Shown: positions 52,218 to 63,903 of the stretch, in pieces
Layout: each line of letters starts with the position of its first letter
Position numbering within the stretch: the first letter of the stretch is position 1
NCBI RefSeq assembly: GCF_004526235.1
Contig: NZ_CP038159.1
Coordinates: 2,046,001 to 2,110,000 of the forward strand
Reading direction: 5' to 3'
Length of the DNA stretch: 64,000 bases
Source of the DNA: Sphingobacterium sp. CZ-2
Lineage (GTDB): Bacteria; Bacteroidota; Bacteroidia; Sphingobacteriales; Sphingobacteriaceae
Notes under the pieces: generated by a model
What the model was told of the DNA's origin: nothing
Seen by the model: the letters and a program-made list of their open reading frames with translations, nothing else
The model's database searches: none
Program-made: the position numbers and the translations under genes

Positions 52218-52763
52218 ATGGCAGATCAAAGTTTAAAATGGTACGTAGTTCGTGCTGTTAGTGGGAAAGAGAAGAAGGTAAAGCAATATCTTGAGGCAGA
52301 AATCAATCGTTTAGGAATACAGCATTTAGTAACGCAGGTATTGATCCCTATGGAGAAATACTACCAGATGCGTGATGGTAAGAAAGTAGCGAAAGAGCGT
52401 AACTATTACCCTGGATATGTATTGATTGAAGCAGCTTTGGATGGAGAGATTGAGCACGCGATCAAAAACGTAAATAGCGTAATCGGATTTTTAGGTGATA
52501 AAGCAGGTAATGCAATCCCTTTGCGTCCGGCAGAAGTAAACAGAATCCTAGGTAAAGTGGATGAGATGGCCGAGCAAGGCGAGTCTATCAACGTTCCTTA
52601 CTACGTAGGTGAAACAGTGAAAGTAAGCGATGGTCCATTCAATGGATTCACAGGTGAAATCGAAGAGGTTCATGAGGATAAGAAGAAATTGACCGTAATG
52701 GTTAAGGTATTCGGTAGAAAGACTCCTCTTGAATTGAACTACATGCAAGTGGAGAAGGAGTAA
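52218..52763 (+). CDS. nusG: Transcription termination/antitermination factor NusG
   Basis: A 181-residue factor joining RNA polymerase to Rho or the ribosome. The NGN domain (LKWYVVRAVSGKEKKVKQYLE...YYPGYVLIEA) and the C-terminal KOW domain (VSDGPFNGFTGEIEEVHEDKKKLTVMVKVFGRKTPLEL) are both complete. A bidirectional terminator follows the stop. Confidence 0.97.
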   Translation: MADQSLKWYVVRAVSGKEKKVKQYLEAEINRLGIQHLVTQVLIPMEKYYQMRDGKKVAKERNYYPGYVLIEAALDGEIEHAIKNVNSVIGFLGDKAGNAIPLRPAEVNRILGKVDEMAEQGESINVPYYVGETVKVSDGPFNGFTGEIEEVHEDKKKLTVMVKVFGRKTPLELNYMQVEKE

Positions 52764-52804
52764 TCCGGATCGAAGATAAAATAGAGACAGGAATAATGTC
52801 TATC

Positions 52805-52839
52805 AAAAAAAACCGATATTGAGAAATATCGGTTTTTTT
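52805..52839. terminator. Bidirectional terminator between nusG and the antisense small gene
   Basis: AACCGATATT (52811-52820), GAGA, AATATCGGTT (52825-52834) is a perfect 10-bp stem extended by A/T runs on both sides. Each strand ends in T-rich sequence. It can end both nusG and the minus-strand small gene. Confidence 0.85.
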
Positions 52840-52878
52840 ATTTTTGATAAAATTAGTATCTGTATATATTGGATCTGA

Positions 52879-53046
52879 TTATTTGGATAAATATGTGATT
52901 AGATCATTCATATTTGTATAACCTTTGAGTTTTTTAGATTCAGCAAGGGTTTCCTTAATTGCTTTCTTAGTCTCCTTATTAGGTTTATTAGCATGAATGT
53001 TCTCAATTCGTAAGGAGGAAGATTTCTTTGAATTATTTGTATTCAT
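52879..53046 (-). CDS. 55-residue antisense gene, function unknown
   Basis: An open frame of 55 codons (MNTNNSKKSSSLRIENIHAN, ending TNMNDLITYLSK) on the strand opposite to nusG and rplK. The product is Lys/Asn/Ser rich with two probable helices, and resembles small antitoxin-like or DNA-binding proteins only in a general way. A full -33/-7 promoter, 7-bp palindrome and shared terminator support expression. It interrupts the usual nusG-rplK junction. No partner toxin gene is next to it. Confidence 0.6.
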   Translation of the reverse strand: MNTNNSKKSSSLRIENIHANKPNKETKKAIKETLAESKKLKGYTNMNDLITYLSK

Positions 53047-53065
53047 CTTGCTATCATTTTAAATA

Positions 53066-53103
53066 CAAAGCTAATCTTAATTCCTTGCTATAACAAATAG
53101 CAA
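53066..53103 (-). promoter_or_regulatory. Promoter and operator-like palindrome of the antisense small gene
   Basis: On the minus strand TTG (53096-53094), N20, TAGCTTTG (53073-53066) is a full consensus match. A perfect palindrome TTGCTAT-AACAA-ATAGCAA (53085-53103) covers the -33 region and could be a repressor site. Confidence 0.6.
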
Positions 53104-53157
53104 TCTTTCGCCTCAAATAAAAAGTAAAAAATATTTTCATCTTAAAGAATTTATATA

Positions 53158-53165
53158 TATCTTTG
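53158..53165 (+). promoter_or_regulatory. -7 box of the rplK operon
   Basis: TATCTTTG is a full match. The -33 position shows TTTTC, not TTG. It predicts a start near 53172 and a leader of about 105 nt, in which the autoregulatory L1 site would be expected; I cannot confirm that site. Confidence 0.55.
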
Positions 53166-53276
53166 CACCTCGTTTGATTGCAAAACTTAGGTTTAAGGTC
53201 GAACGAGAAAAAGTAAATGTTACGTTATTGCTTCCAACTTACTAACAAACATTTAACAAATTAAATCACAAAAAAA

Positions 53277-53720
53277 ATGGCAAAAGAAGTCAGTGCGTTA
53301 GTAAAATTACAAGTGAAGGGCGGTGCTGCAAACCCATCTCCACCAGTAGGACCTGCATTAGGTGCTAAAGGTGTGAACATCATGGATTTTTGTAAGCAAT
53401 TCAACGCTCGTACGCAAGACAAACCAGGTCAAGTATTACCTGTTGTAATCACTGTATATGCCGACAAATCTTTTGATTTTATCATCAAGACTCCACCAGT
53501 AGCGGTTCAGTTAAAAGACGCAGCTAAATTGAAAAGTGGATCAGGCGAGCCTAACCGTAAGAAGGTGGCTAGCATTACTTGGGATCAAGTAAAGCAAATC
53601 GCTGAAGATAAAATGCCAGATTTGAATGCATTTACCGTAGAGTCAGCTATGAGAATGGTTGCCGGTACAGCGCGTAGTATGGGTATCACAGTATCTGGAG
53701 ATGCTCCTTGGAAAAATTAA
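53277..53720 (+). CDS. rplK: Large-subunit ribosomal protein uL11
   Basis: A 147-residue protein of the GTPase-associated centre. The start [19 protein letters not shown] and [19 protein letters not shown] are conserved. The C-terminal half ([16 protein letters not shown]) binds 23S rRNA. It is first in the rplK-rplA-rplJ-rplL-rpoB-rpoC block. Confidence 0.97.
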   Translation: MAKEVSALVKLQVKGGAANPSPPVGPALGAKGVNIMDFCKQFNARTQDKPGQVLPVVITVYADKSFDFIIKTPPVAVQLKDAAKLKSGSGEPNRKKVASITWDQVKQIAEDKMPDLNAFTVESAMRMVAGTARSMGITVSGDAPWKN

Positions 53721-53742
53721 TTAACGAAATCAGTTTAAGAAA

Positions 53743-54441
53743 GTGGCTAGATTAACAAAAAATCAAAAAGCGGCACTATCCAAAATTGAAGCTGGTAAGG
53801 CGTATACTTTAAAAGAAGCTTCGGCTTTAGTTAAAGAAATCACCAATACCAAGTTTGATGCTTCAGTGGATATCGACGTTCGTTTGGGCGTAGATCCTCG
53901 TAAAGCAAATCAAATGGTTCGTGGTATCGCAACATTACCTCACGGAACTGGTAAGACAGTTCGTGTTTTAGTTTTATGTACTCCTGATAAGGAAGAAGAA
54001 GCTAAAGCAGCAGGTGCGGACTACGTAGGTCTTGACGACTACATCAGCAAAATCGAAGGTGGTTGGACTGACGTTGACATCATCATCACTATGCCTAGTG
54101 TTATGGCGAAAGTAGGTAAATTGGGTCGTATTTTAGGTCCAAGAAACTTGATGCCTAACCCTAAAACTGGTACAGTAACTACCGAAGTTGGTAAAGCTGT
54201 AACAGAGGTTAAAGGTGGTAAGATCGATTTCAAAGTTGACAAAACAGGTATCATCCACACTTCAGTTGGTAAAGTGTCTTTCGATGCAGATAAAATCTAT
54301 GATAACGCATTAGAGGTATTACAAACGTTAGCACGTTTGAAACCATCTGCAGCTAAAGGAACGTACTTCAAGAGTATTCACATTTCATCAACCATGAGTC
54401 CAGGTATTCATGTAGAAACTAAATCAGTAGTAGGAATTTAA
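53743..54441 (+). CDS. rplA: Large-subunit ribosomal protein uL1
   Basis: A 232-residue protein of the L1 stalk. The motifs [11 protein letters not shown] and [11 protein letters not shown] are typical. Translation starts at GTG (53743), giving [12 protein letters not shown]; no ATG fits. In many bacteria L1 represses its own operon through the leader. Confidence 0.97.
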   Translation: MARLTKNQKAALSKIEAGKAYTLKEASALVKEITNTKFDASVDIDVRLGVDPRKANQMVRGIATLPHGTGKTVRVLVLCTPDKEEEAKAAGADYVGLDDYISKIEGGWTDVDIIITMPSVMAKVGKLGRILGPRNLMPNPKTGTVTTEVGKAVTEVKGGKIDFKVDKTGIIHTSVGKVSFDADKIYDNALEVLQTLARLKPSAAKGTYFKSIHISSTMSPGIHVETKSVVGI

Positions 54442-54443
54442 TC

Positions 54444-54962
54444 ATGAGAAAAGAACTTAAACATGAAATTGTTCAAGCCTTGGCTGAGCAGATTAAATCT
54501 TACGGTAATTTCTACATTACGGATACGGCAGATTTAACTGTTGAGAAGGTGAATGGCATTCGTCGCAAATGTTTCGAGCAAGGTATCGAGATTCAAGTGG
54601 TAAAAAACACCTTGATCAAGAAAGCCTTATTAGAGGCAGGTGTTGATTCAGAAGAGATCTTTGGCGTATTAAAAGGAGCATCTACAATGATGTTTGCCGA
54701 AACCGGCAACGCTCCTGCGAAATTGATCAAACAATTACGTAAAGAAGGTGAAAAGCCTGTATTGAAAGCAGCATATATTCAAGAGACTGCTTTCGTAGGC
54801 GACAACCAACTTGATGCATTAGTGAACCTTAAATCTAAAGAGGAACTTATCGCAGACGTTATTGCTTTACTTCAATCACCAGCGAAAAATGTTATTTCTG
54901 CTCTTCAATCAGGCGGCAATACAATTTCCGGCTTAGTAAAAGCTTTAGAAGAAAGAGGTTAA
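54444..54962 (+). CDS. rplJ: Large-subunit ribosomal protein uL10
   Basis: A 172-residue protein anchoring the L7/L12 dimers on the ribosome. RKCFEQGIEIQVVKNTLIKKAL is the conserved N-domain. The C-terminal helix (SALQSGGNTISGLVKALEE) binds L7/L12. It starts 2 bp after rplA. Confidence 0.96.
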   Translation: MRKELKHEIVQALAEQIKSYGNFYITDTADLTVEKVNGIRRKCFEQGIEIQVVKNTLIKKALLEAGVDSEEIFGVLKGASTMMFAETGNAPAKLIKQLRKEGEKPVLKAAYIQETAFVGDNQLDALVNLKSKEELIADVIALLQSPAKNVISALQSGGNTISGLVKALEERG

Positions 54963-55042
54963 CGAGACCTACTCACAAAAACTCGTTGCATTTTAATTAA
55001 CAATTATTTTTTAAAAAAGTACATTCAAAAAATCAAAATAAA

Positions 55043-55420
55043 ATGGCAGATTTAAAACAACTTGCTGAACAGTTAGTGAACTTAACAGTAAAAGAAGTTA
55101 AAGAATTAGCTGATATCTTAAAAGACGAATACGGTATTGAGCCTGCTGCTGCTGCTGTAGCTGTTGCTGCTGCTCCTGCTGGAGACGGCGCTGCTGCTGC
55201 TGAAGAGAAAACTTCATTTGACGTTATCTTGAAAGAAGCTGGTGGTCAGAAATTAGCTGTAGTTAAATTAGTTAAAGATTTAGCTGGTTTAGGTTTGAAA
55301 GAAGCAAAAGACTTAGTTGACGGTGCACCTAAAGAATTAAAAGCTGGTGTTTCTAAAGACGAAGCTGAAGCTTTGAAAAAACAACTAGAAGAAGCTGGAG
55401 CTGTAGTTGAGATTAAGTAA
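55043..55420 (+). CDS. rplL: Large-subunit ribosomal protein bL12
   Basis: A 125-residue L7/L12 stalk protein. The N-terminal dimer domain, an Ala-rich hinge ([20 protein letters not shown]) and the C-terminal domain ([20 protein letters not shown]) are all present. A 12-bp hairpin follows. Confidence 0.97.
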   Translation: MADLKQLAEQLVNLTVKEVKELADILKDEYGIEPAAAAVAVAAAPAGDGAAAAEEKTSFDVILKEAGGQKLAVVKLVKDLAGLGLKEAKDLVDGAPKELKAGVSKDEAEALKKQLEEAGAVVEIK

Positions 55421-55444
55421 TCTCGCATAAAGCACCAAAAAATT

Positions 55445-55474
55445 AGACTCTGATAGTGAAATCTATCAGAGTCT
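55445..55474 (+). terminator. Hairpin between rplL and rpoB
   Basis: AGACTCTGATAG (55445-55456) and CTATCAGAGTCT (55463-55474) form a perfect 12-bp stem with a 6-nt loop. No T-run follows, so this is more likely an attenuator or processing site than a full terminator, as at this junction in E. coli. Confidence 0.75.
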
Positions 55475-55581
55475 ATTCCTGTTTATAATAAATGATATGA
55501 ATCTGCGCTTTCGCTGAGGCCAGATTGGAAGACAACATCAGCTATGTTAGCTCAGTTTTTTTAAACTAAATTCTTATTCCC

Positions 55582-58500
55582 TTGGCAAACAATAATATGC
55601 AACAAGAAAGAGTAAATTTTGCGACCAGTAAGAAGGTAATTGATTATCCGGATTTCTTGGACGTACAATTGGAGTCTTTCAAGGAGTTTTTTCAATTAGA
55701 GACTACTTCCGACGATCGCCATCAGGAAGGGCTTTACAAGGTTTTCGCCGAAAACTTCCCTATTTCTGATTCAAGAAACATCTTTGTGCTAGAGTTTTTG
55801 GATTATTTCATTGATCCACCGCGCTATGATATCCAAGAGTGTATCGAACGTGGTTTGACGTATAGCGTACCTTTGAAGGCAAAATTGAAGTTATCTTGTA
55901 ATGATGAAGAACACGAAGATTTTGAAACCATTGTACAAGATGTATATTTAGGAACTATCCCTTACATGACTCCAAAAGGTACCTTTGTGATCAATGGTGC
56001 TGAGCGTGTAATCGTTTCTCAATTGCACCGTTCTCCTGGTGTGTTCTTTGGTCAAAGTAGACACACAAATGGTACTAAACTTTATTCTGCTAGGGTAATT
56101 CCTTTTAAAGGGTCTTGGATCGAATTCGCAACAGACGTGAACAACGTGATGTATGCTTACATCGATCGTAAGAAAAAATTCCCAGTTACTACCTTATTAC
56201 GTGCTATTGGTTTCGATTCTGATAAGGATATCTTAGAATTATTCGACCTTGCAGACGAAGTAAAGGTTAGTAAAACGGGTCTGAAGAAATACGTTGGTCG
56301 TCGTTTAGCGGCTAGGGTATTGAACAAATGGACAGAGGATTTCGTAGATGAGGATACCGGTGAAGTGGTATCTATCGACCGTAACGAAATCATACTTGAA
56401 CGTGAAACAGTTTTAGAAGAGGACCACATTGATTTGATCATCGATGCAGGGGTAAAATCTATTATCCTGACCAAAGAAGACGAATCCAACAATGCGGACT
56501 ATTCGATTATATATAATACTTTACAGAAGGATACTTCGAACTCAGAGAAAGAGGCTGTGGAGCACATCTACCGTCAATTACGTAACGCTGAACCACCTGA
56601 TGAGGAAACTGCTCGTGGTATCATCGATCGTTTGTTCTTCTCTGATAAACGTTATGATTTAGGGGATGTAGGTAGATACCGTATCAACCGTAAATTGAAC
56701 TTAGGAACGGATTCAGATACCAAAGTATTGACACGCGAAGACATTATCGCGATCGTTAAATACTTGATCAACCTGATCAACTCCAAAGCTGAGGTGGATG
56801 ATATTGACCACTTATCAAACCGTCGCGTACGTACGGTAGGTGAGCAATTATACGCGCAGTTCGGTGTGGGTCTTGCTCGTATGGCGCGTACTATCCGCGA
56901 ACGTATGAACATCCGTGACAACGAAGTGTTCACACCTACTGATTTGATCAATGCACGTACATTATCATCAGTAATCAATTCATTCTTCGGAACAAACCAG
57001 TTATCTCAGTTCATGGACCAAACGAATCCATTGGCGGAGATTACACATAAGCGTCGTTTATCAGCGTTAGGTCCAGGTGGTCTTTCTCGTGAACGCGCAG
57101 GTTTCGAGGTTCGTGACGTTCACTACACGCACTACGGCCGTCTTTGTACGATCGAAACGCCTGAGGGTCCGAACATCGGTTTGATCTCTTCACTATCTGT
57201 ACACGCGAAGATCAACAACCTAGGATTTATCGAAACGCCATACCGTAAAGTTGAAGACGGTAAGGTAGTGGTTGATCAGCCAGTTGTTTACTTGTCGGCA
57301 GAAGATGAAGATGATAAAACAATCGCACAAGCGAACGCATTGTACGATGATAAAGGTAATTTCTTGGATGCGAAAGTAAAAGCAAGATACGAGGGTGACT
57401 TCCCGATTATCGAGCCTGAGAAATTAGACTATATGGACGTTGCGCCTAACCAGATCACTTCTATTGCGGCTTCATTGATTCCTTTCTTGGAGCATGATGA
57501 TGCCAACCGTGCATTGATGGGATCGAACATGCAGCGCCAGGCTGTGCCTTTATTACGTCCTCAAGCACCGGTTGTAGGAACAGGATTGGAAGCTCGCGTA
57601 GCGAAAGATTCCCGTACCTTGATCAATGCTGAAGGAAACGGTGTAGTAGAATATGTAGATGCACAAGAAATCCACATCCGCTACAACCGTAATGAAAACG
57701 AGAAATTGGTTTCATTCGATGAGGATGTTAAGGTTTATAAATTAACAAAATTCAAGAAAACCAACCAGAATACTTGTATCAACTTGAAACCGATCGTCAT
57801 CAAAGGACAAGAGGTATCCAAAGGTCAGGTATTGTGTGAGGGTTATGCAACAGAAGACGGTGAATTAGCATTGGGCCGTAACCTAAAAGTAGCGTTCATG
57901 CCTTGGCAAGGATACAACTTTGAGGATGCGATCGTAATCTCTGAGCGCGTTGTGTCTCAAGATTTGTTCACTTCATTGCACATTGAGGAATTCGAACTGG
58001 AAGTTCGTGATACCAAACGTGGTGAAGAGGAATTAACAGCTGATATCCCGAACGTATCTGAAGAAGCTACGAAAGACTTAGACGAGAACGGTATTATCCG
58101 TATCGGTGCGGAAGTTGGCGAAGGCGATATCTTGATCGGTAAGATCACTCCAAAAGGAGAATCTGATCCTTCACCAGAAGAGAAATTATTACGTGCCATC
58201 TTTGGTGACAAAGCCGGCGATGTGAAGGATGCTTCCTTGAAGACTCCTCCATCCATCAAAGGGGTTGTTATCGACACGAAATTGTTCTCCCGTGCGAAGA
58301 AAATGTCTAAAGAAGTAGAGCGTAAAGCTTTAGAGAAATTAGAAGTTGCACACGATAAAAACATCAGAGCATTAAAAGACCGTTTAGTGGATAAATTGTT
58401 CACTATTGTAAATGGTAAGACCTCTCAAGGAATCTACAGTGTTTACAAAGAGCTTTTGGTAGCTAAAGGTGCTAAATTCACCCAAAAGATCCTTCAGGAT

Positions 58501-59391
58501 TTGGATTACAACAATGTAAACCCAACTGGATGGACTACGGATGATGATAAAAACGAAATGATCAAGTATGCATTACATAACTACGGCATTAAAGTTAATG
58601 AGGAGTTAGGTGCATTCAAACGTGAGAAATTCGCTATCTCTGTGGGTGATGAGCTTCCATCAGGAATTGTTCAAATGGCTAAAGTTTATGTGGCTAAGAA
58701 ACGTAAGCTTAAAGTAGGGGATAAGATGGCGGGTCGTCACGGTAACAAAGGTATCGTTGCACGTATCGTTCGTGATGAGGATATGCCATTCTTGGAAGAT
58801 GGAACACCGGTAGATATCGTATTGAATCCACTAGGGGTACCATCTCGTATGAACCTTGGACAGATCTATGAAACTGTTTTAGGATGGGCAGGACAGAAAT
58901 TAGGGGTTAAGTTTGCTACGCCGATCTTCGATGGTGCTGAAATGGACCAGGTAGAAGAATGGGTAGAGAAAGCAGGATTACCGAAATCAGGTCGTACCTA
59001 TTTGTACAACGGTTTAACTGGAGAGCGTTTTGACCAACCTACAACAGTTGGTGTAATCTACATGTTGAAATTAGGACACATGGTAGATGACAAAATGCAC
59101 GCACGTTCAATCGGTCCATACTCGTTGATTACTCAACAACCATTAGGTGGTAAGGCACAGTTCGGTGGTCAGCGTTTTGGTGAGATGGAGGTTTGGGCAT
59201 TAGAGGCATTCGGTGCATCGAACATCCTTCAAGAGATCCTAACGGTGAAATCAGATGATGTTGTGGGTCGTGCGAAAACTTACGAAGCGATCGTTAAAGG
59301 TAATAACCTTCCAACGCCATCGGTACCAGAATCGTTCAACGTATTGGTACATGAGCTTCGCGGTCTAGGTTTAGATATCACATTGGATTAA
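55582..59391 (+). CDS. rpoB: RNA polymerase beta subunit
   Basis: A 1269-residue core subunit. The rifampicin pocket around residue 470-500 reads [18 protein letters not shown], then [15 protein letters not shown], the sensitive wild-type pattern. Also visible are [12 protein letters not shown] and [12 protein letters not shown] near the active centre. Translation likely starts at TTG 55582 (MANNNMQQ), because the MANNN start is usual in this family; ATG at 55597 is the alternative. Confidence 0.98.
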   Translation: MANNNMQQERVNFATSKKVIDYPDFLDVQLESFKEFFQLETTSDDRHQEGLYKVFAENFPISDSRNIFVLEFLDYFIDPPRYDIQECIERGLTYSVPLKAKLKLSCNDEEHEDFETIVQDVYLGTIPYMTPKGTFVINGAERVIVSQLHRSPGVFFGQSRHTNGTKLYSARVIPFKGSWIEFATDVNNVMYAYIDRKKKFPVTTLLRAIGFDSDKDILELFDLADEVKVSKTGLKKYVGRRLAARVLNKWTEDFVDEDTGEVVSIDRNEIILERETVLEEDHIDLIIDAGVKSIILTKEDESNNADYSIIYNTLQKDTSNSEKEAVEHIYRQLRNAEPPDEETARGIIDRLFFSDKRYDLGDVGRYRINRKLNLGTDSDTKVLTREDIIAIVKYLINLINSKAEVDDIDHLSNRRVRTVGEQLYAQFGVGLARMARTIRERMNIRDNEVFTPTDLINARTLSSVINSFFGTNQLSQFMDQTNPLAEITHKRRLSALGPGGLSRERAGFEVRDVHYTHYGRLCTIETPEGPNIGLISSLSVHAKINNLGFIETPYRKVEDGKVVVDQPVVYLSAEDEDDKTIAQANALYDDKGNFLDAKVKARYEGDFPIIEPEKLDYMDVAPNQITSIAASLIPFLEHDDANRALMGSNMQRQAVPLLRPQAPVVGTGLEARVAKDSRTLINAEGNGVVEYVDAQEIHIRYNRNENEKLVSFDEDVKVYKLTKFKKTNQNTCINLKPIVIKGQEVSKGQVLCEGYATEDGELALGRNLKVAFMPWQGYNFEDAIVISERVVSQDLFTSLHIEEFELEVRDTKRGEEELTADIPNVSEEATKDLDENGIIRIGAEVGEGDILIGKITPKGESDPSPEEKLLRAIFGDKAGDVKDASLKTPPSIKGVVIDTKLFSRAKKMSKEVERKALEKLEVAHDKNIRALKDRLVDKLFTIVNGKTSQGIYSVYKELLVAKGAKFTQKILQDLDYNNVNPTGWTTDDDKNEMIKYALHNYGIKVNEELGAFKREKFAISVGDELPSGIVQMAKVYVAKKRKLKVGDKMAGRHGNKGIVARIVRDEDMPFLEDGTPVDIVLNPLGVPSRMNLGQIYETVLGWAGQKLGVKFATPIFDGAEMDQVEEWVEKAGLPKSGRTYLYNGLTGERFDQPTTVGVIYMLKLGHMVDDKMHARSIGPYSLITQQPLGGKAQFGGQRFGEMEVWALEAFGASNILQEILTVKSDDVVGRAKTYEAIVKGNNLPTPSVPESFNVLVHELRGLGLDITLD

Positions 59392-59404
59392 TCAAGCAAA
59401 ATTG

Positions 59405-59436
59405 AGCTTAAGAAGGGGTCAAATCCTTCTTAAGCT
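59405..59436 (+). terminator. Hairpin between rpoB and rpoC
   Basis: AGCTTAAGAAGG (59405-59416) and CCTTCTTAAGCT (59425-59436) form a perfect 12-bp stem with an 8-nt loop. No strong T-run follows. It is probably a partial terminator or an mRNA-processing/stabilising hairpin. Confidence 0.7.
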
Positions 59437-59466
59437 TTCACATACAGCTTTAACTTTTTACTAAGT

Positions 59467-62400
59467 ATGTCTTACAAAAAAGATAATAAAATCAAAAGTA
59501 ACTTTACATCGATCACGATCAGCTTGGCATCTCCAGAGACTATTTTGGAGCGTTCAAGTGGTGAGGTTACTAAACCAGAAACCATCAACTATCGTACTTA
59601 CAAACCAGAGCGCGACGGATTATTCTGTGAGCGTATTTTTGGCCCTGTAAAAGATTACGAATGTCACTGTGGTAAATACAAACGTATCCGTTATAAAGGT
59701 ATCGTTTGTGACCGTTGTGGGGTGGAGGTTACAGAGAAGAAAGTACGTCGTGAGCGTATGGGACACATCAACTTGGTGGTTCCTGTAGCGCATATCTGGT
59801 ACTTCCGTTCTTTGCCAAACAAAATCGGTTATTTATTAGGTCTTCCTACCAAGAAATTGGATATGATCATCTACTACGAAAGATATGTGGTTATTCAAGC
59901 CGGTATCAAAGAAGATGATGGTATCTCCTACATGGATTTCTTGACAGAAGAGGAATATTTGGATATTTTGGATACCCTTCCAAAAGAAAACCAATACCTT
60001 GACGATACAGATCCTCAGAAATTCGTAGCGAAAATGGGTGCTGAGGCGCTAGAAGATTTATTGAAACGTCTAGACCTTGACCAATTATCATACGATCTTC
60101 GTCACCAAGCGGCTAACGAAACTTCTCAACAACGTAAGAACGAGGCCCTAAAACGCCTTCACGTGGTAGAAGCTTTCCGCGGTGCCAATGATCACATCGA
60201 GAACCGTCCGGAATGGATGATCGTGAAGATCGTTCCGATCATTCCACCAGAATTGCGTCCTCTTGTGCCTTTGGATGGTGGTCGTTTCGCGACTTCGGAT
60301 TTGAACGACTTATACCGTCGTGTGATCATCCGTAACAACCGTTTGAAACGTTTGATCGAGATCAAAGCTCCAGAAGTAATCTTACGTAACGAGAAACGTA
60401 TGCTTCAAGAAGCCGTTGACTCTTTATTCGATAACTCGCGTAAAGTAAATGCGGTGAAAACGGAAGGTAACCGTGCGTTGAAGTCATTATCCGATATCCT
60501 TAAAGGTAAGCAAGGACGTTTCCGTCAGAACTTACTGGGTAAACGTGTTGACTACTCGGCTCGTTCGGTAATTGTGGTAGGTCCTCACTTGAAATTACAC
60601 GAGTGTGGTCTTCCAAAAGATATGGCAGCAGAACTTTACAAACCATTCATCATCCGTAAGATGATCGAAAGAGGAATTGTGAAGACCGTAAAATCTGCTA
60701 AGAAAATCGTTGATCGTAAAGATCCGGTAGTATGGGATATCTTAGAGAATGTTCTAAAAGGACATCCTGTATTATTAAACCGTGCTCCTACGCTTCACCG
60801 TTTGGGTATTCAGGCTTTCCAACCTACTTTGGTAGAAGGTAAGGCAATCCAATTGCACCCATTAGTGTGTACAGCGTTCAACGCCGATTTCGACGGTGAC
60901 CAGATGGCAGTTCACTTACCTTTAGGTAATGCCGCAATTTTGGAAGCCCAAATCTTGATGTTGGCAGCACACAATATTCTTAACCCTGCAAACGGTTCTC
61001 CTGTTACAGTACCATCTCAAGACATGGTATTGGGTCTTTACTACATTACCAAAGGCCGTAAAACAGATGATAGCCGTAAGATGAAAGGGGAGGGAAGTAC
61101 CTTCTATTCTGCTGAAGAAGTAATCATTGCTTTGAACGAAGGACAGTTGGATCTTCACTCTTTCATCAAGGTTAAGACACAAATCAAAACCAAAGAAGGT
61201 GAATTCAAACAAGCAATCATTGAAACTACGGTAGGCCGTGTGATCTTTAACCAGATCGTTCCGGAAGAAGTAGGTTATATCAATGAATTGTTGACCAAGA
61301 AATCCTTGCGTAATGTTATCGGTGAGATCGTTAAGAACACCGGTATGGCTCGCGCAGCGAAATTCTTGGATGATATGAAAGAGTTAGGATTCCAAACTGC
61401 ATTTAAAGGAGGATTGTCCTTCAACTTGCAAGATTTGAACATCCCGGCTGCAAAAGCTGATTTGATCGCTCAAGCTACCAACGAGGTGGAAGAAGTAATG
61501 AACAACTATAACATGGGTTTCATTACCAACAACGAGCGTTACAACCAAATCATCGATATCTGGACTCGTATCAATAACCGATTGACTGCACACGTAATGG
61601 ATATCCTTTCGAACGATAACCAAGGTTTCAACTCTGTTTACATGATGTTGGATTCTGGAGCTCGTGGTTCTAAGGAGCAGATTCGTCAGTTATGTGGTAT
61701 GCGTGGTTTGATGGCGAAACCTCAGAAGTCTGGTACTTCAGGTGGTGAGATTATCGAAAACCCGATTTTATCGAACTTTAAAGAAGGATTATCCGTATTA
61801 GAGTACTTTATCTCTACCCACGGTGCGCGTAAAGGTCTTGCGGATACGGCGTTGAAAACGGCGGATGCGGGTTACTTAACTCGTCGTTTACATGACGTAG
61901 CTCAAGATATGATTGTTGTTGAACAAGATTGTAACGGTTTACGTGGTATCTATACAACAGCATTGAAAGACAACGATGATATCGTTGAACCACTTTACGA
62001 CCGTATCTTAGGACGTACGCCATTGAATGATGTGGTACATCCGGAGACAGAGGAAGTAATCGTAGCGGCAAACGAAGATATCACGGAAGAGATTGCGGAA
62101 GCAATTGAAAACGCTGGTATCGAAGGTGTGGAGATTCGTTCGGTATTGACCTGTGAGTCTAAACGCGGAGTTTGTGCTTGTTGTTACGGACGTAACTTAG
62201 CATCTGGTAAGCGTGTTCAATTGGGTGAGGCTGTCGGTGTAATCGCAGCACAATCCATTGGTGAGCCAGGTACGCAGTTAACACTTCGTACGTTCCACGT
62301 CGGTGGTACGGCATCCAACATTGCGGCAGAGTCTTCGATCATCGCGAAATACGATGGTAAAATCGAATTCGAAAATGTTCGTACAGTGGAGAAAGAAGGC

Positions 62401-63744
62401 GAAGATGGTCCATATCAAGTCGTATTAGGTCGTTCTGGTGAGATCAAAGTAGTAAATGACGAGAAAAAAGTTCTTTACCAACAGATCATCCCTTACGGTT
62501 CGAACTTATTCGTTAAAGAAGGAGAGAAAGTTGAAAAAGGAGCTAAGTTAGTAGACTGGGATCCATATAATGCGGTAATTATCTCTGAATTTGCGGGTAA
62601 GGTAGAATTTGATGCGATCATCGAAGGTATTACTTTCCGTGAAGAGTCTGATGAGCAGACTGGCCACAAAGAGAAAGTGATCATCGAAACGCGTGATAAG
62701 ACGAAAAACCCTACCATTAAGGTATTGGATAATAAAGGCGAAATCATCCGTTCATATAACATTCCAGTAGGAGCTCACGTTTCTGTATCTGATGGTCAGA
62801 AAGTGAAAGAAGGTGCGGTATTGGTTAAGATCCCTCGTTCTACAGGTAAGACCCGAGATATTACGGGTGGTCTTCCTCGTGTAACGGAGTTGTTCGAGGC
62901 TCGTAATCCTTCAAACCCTGCGGTTGTAACTGAAATCGATGGTGTTGTATCATTAGGTGGTGTTAAACGTGGTAACCGGGAGATCTCTATCGAGTCTCGT
63001 GATGGTCAAGTGAAGAAGTACTTAGTACCTCTTTCGAAACACATCTTGGTACAGGATAATGACTTTATCAAAGCTGGTATGCCATTGTCAGACGGTCAGA
63101 TCTCTCCTTCAGATATCTTATCGATCAAAGGCCCTTCAGCAGTACAAGAATATATCGTAAATGGTATCCAAGAGGTTTACCGCCTTCAAGGGGTAAAAAT
63201 CAACGATAAACACTTCGAAACCATCGTTCACCAAATGATGCAGAAAGTGAATATCGAGGATCCAGGAGATACACGTTTCTTAGAAAAAGAAGCGGTGAAC
63301 AAATGGGATTTCATGGAAGAGAACGATTCATTATACGACAAGAAAGTTGTTGTTGATGCGGGCGATTCCAAAACATTACGTCCAGGACAGATCGTGGCTA
63401 TGCGTAAGCTTCGTGAGGAAAACTCCAGCTTGAAACGCCAAGACATGAAATTGGTAGAGGTTCGTGATGCTATCCCAGCGACTTCAAGTCCATTGTTGCA
63501 AGGTATTACCCGTGCTTCATTAGGTACGAAATCGTTCATCTCAGCAGCTTCCTTCCAGGAAACTACCAAAGTATTGAACGAAGCAGCAATCGCTGGTAAA
63601 CGTGATAACCTATTAGGATTGAAAGAAAACGTAATTGTTGGTCACTTGATCCCTTCAGGTACAGGTTTACGTCAGTACAGCAATATCATTGTTGGTTCTC
63701 GTGAAGAATACGATCAATTATTAGCTTCTAAAGAAGAAGATTAA
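59467..63744 (+). CDS. rpoC: RNA polymerase beta' subunit
   Basis: A 1425-residue core subunit. The N-terminal zinc site reads [20 protein letters not shown]; the catalytic Asp triad lies in NADFDGDQ at about residues 471-478. The second zinc site is [13 protein letters not shown], and the trigger loop region is [18 protein letters not shown]. There is no cyanobacterial-type split. A terminator follows. Confidence 0.98.
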   Translation: MSYKKDNKIKSNFTSITISLASPETILERSSGEVTKPETINYRTYKPERDGLFCERIFGPVKDYECHCGKYKRIRYKGIVCDRCGVEVTEKKVRRERMGHINLVVPVAHIWYFRSLPNKIGYLLGLPTKKLDMIIYYERYVVIQAGIKEDDGISYMDFLTEEEYLDILDTLPKENQYLDDTDPQKFVAKMGAEALEDLLKRLDLDQLSYDLRHQAANETSQQRKNEALKRLHVVEAFRGANDHIENRPEWMIVKIVPIIPPELRPLVPLDGGRFATSDLNDLYRRVIIRNNRLKRLIEIKAPEVILRNEKRMLQEAVDSLFDNSRKVNAVKTEGNRALKSLSDILKGKQGRFRQNLLGKRVDYSARSVIVVGPHLKLHECGLPKDMAAELYKPFIIRKMIERGIVKTVKSAKKIVDRKDPVVWDILENVLKGHPVLLNRAPTLHRLGIQAFQPTLVEGKAIQLHPLVCTAFNADFDGDQMAVHLPLGNAAILEAQILMLAAHNILNPANGSPVTVPSQDMVLGLYYITKGRKTDDSRKMKGEGSTFYSAEEVIIALNEGQLDLHSFIKVKTQIKTKEGEFKQAIIETTVGRVIFNQIVPEEVGYINELLTKKSLRNVIGEIVKNTGMARAAKFLDDMKELGFQTAFKGGLSFNLQDLNIPAAKADLIAQATNEVEEVMNNYNMGFITNNERYNQIIDIWTRINNRLTAHVMDILSNDNQGFNSVYMMLDSGARGSKEQIRQLCGMRGLMAKPQKSGTSGGEIIENPILSNFKEGLSVLEYFISTHGARKGLADTALKTADAGYLTRRLHDVAQDMIVVEQDCNGLRGIYTTALKDNDDIVEPLYDRILGRTPLNDVVHPETEEVIVAANEDITEEIAEAIENAGIEGVEIRSVLTCESKRGVCACCYGRNLASGKRVQLGEAVGVIAAQSIGEPGTQLTLRTFHVGGTASNIAAESSIIAKYDGKIEFENVRTVEKEGEDGPYQVVLGRSGEIKVVNDEKKVLYQQIIPYGSNLFVKEGEKVEKGAKLVDWDPYNAVIISEFAGKVEFDAIIEGITFREESDEQTGHKEKVIIETRDKTKNPTIKVLDNKGEIIRSYNIPVGAHVSVSDGQKVKEGAVLVKIPRSTGKTRDITGGLPRVTELFEARNPSNPAVVTEIDGVVSLGGVKRGNREISIESRDGQVKKYLVPLSKHILVQDNDFIKAGMPLSDGQISPSDILSIKGPSAVQEYIVNGIQEVYRLQGVKINDKHFETIVHQMMQKVNIEDPGDTRFLEKEAVNKWDFMEENDSLYDKKVVVDAGDSKTLRPGQIVAMRKLREENSSLKRQDMKLVEVRDAIPATSSPLLQGITRASLGTKSFISAASFQETTKVLNEAAIAGKRDNLLGLKENVIVGHLIPSGTGLRQYSNIIVGSREEYDQLLASKEED

Positions 63745-63796
63745 TCGTTGATAGGTAGCGATGTTGGTCTGAGGACTAACAGAGCAAACATATACA

Positions 63797-63836
63797 AATG
63801 GTCTGGATTCGAAAGGATCCAGGCCATTTTGTTTTT
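63797..63836 (+). terminator. Terminator of the rpoBC operon
   Basis: AATGGTCTGGATTC (63797-63810), GAAA, GGATCCAGGCCATT (63815-63828) pairs along 14 positions with GU pairs, capped by a stable GNRA-type loop and followed by TTTTGTTTTT. Confidence 0.85.
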
Positions 63837-63903
63837 ACAAAAAATAGAAATTTGGATAAAATTCCAACTAATTGTTACATAATTTGTTTATTTGCTTTAA
63901 GCT

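Noticed and set aside
56157..58403. Minus-strand frames over rpoB (up to 148 codons)
   Set aside because: Serine-rich shadows of a highly conserved coding sequence; no independent evidence.
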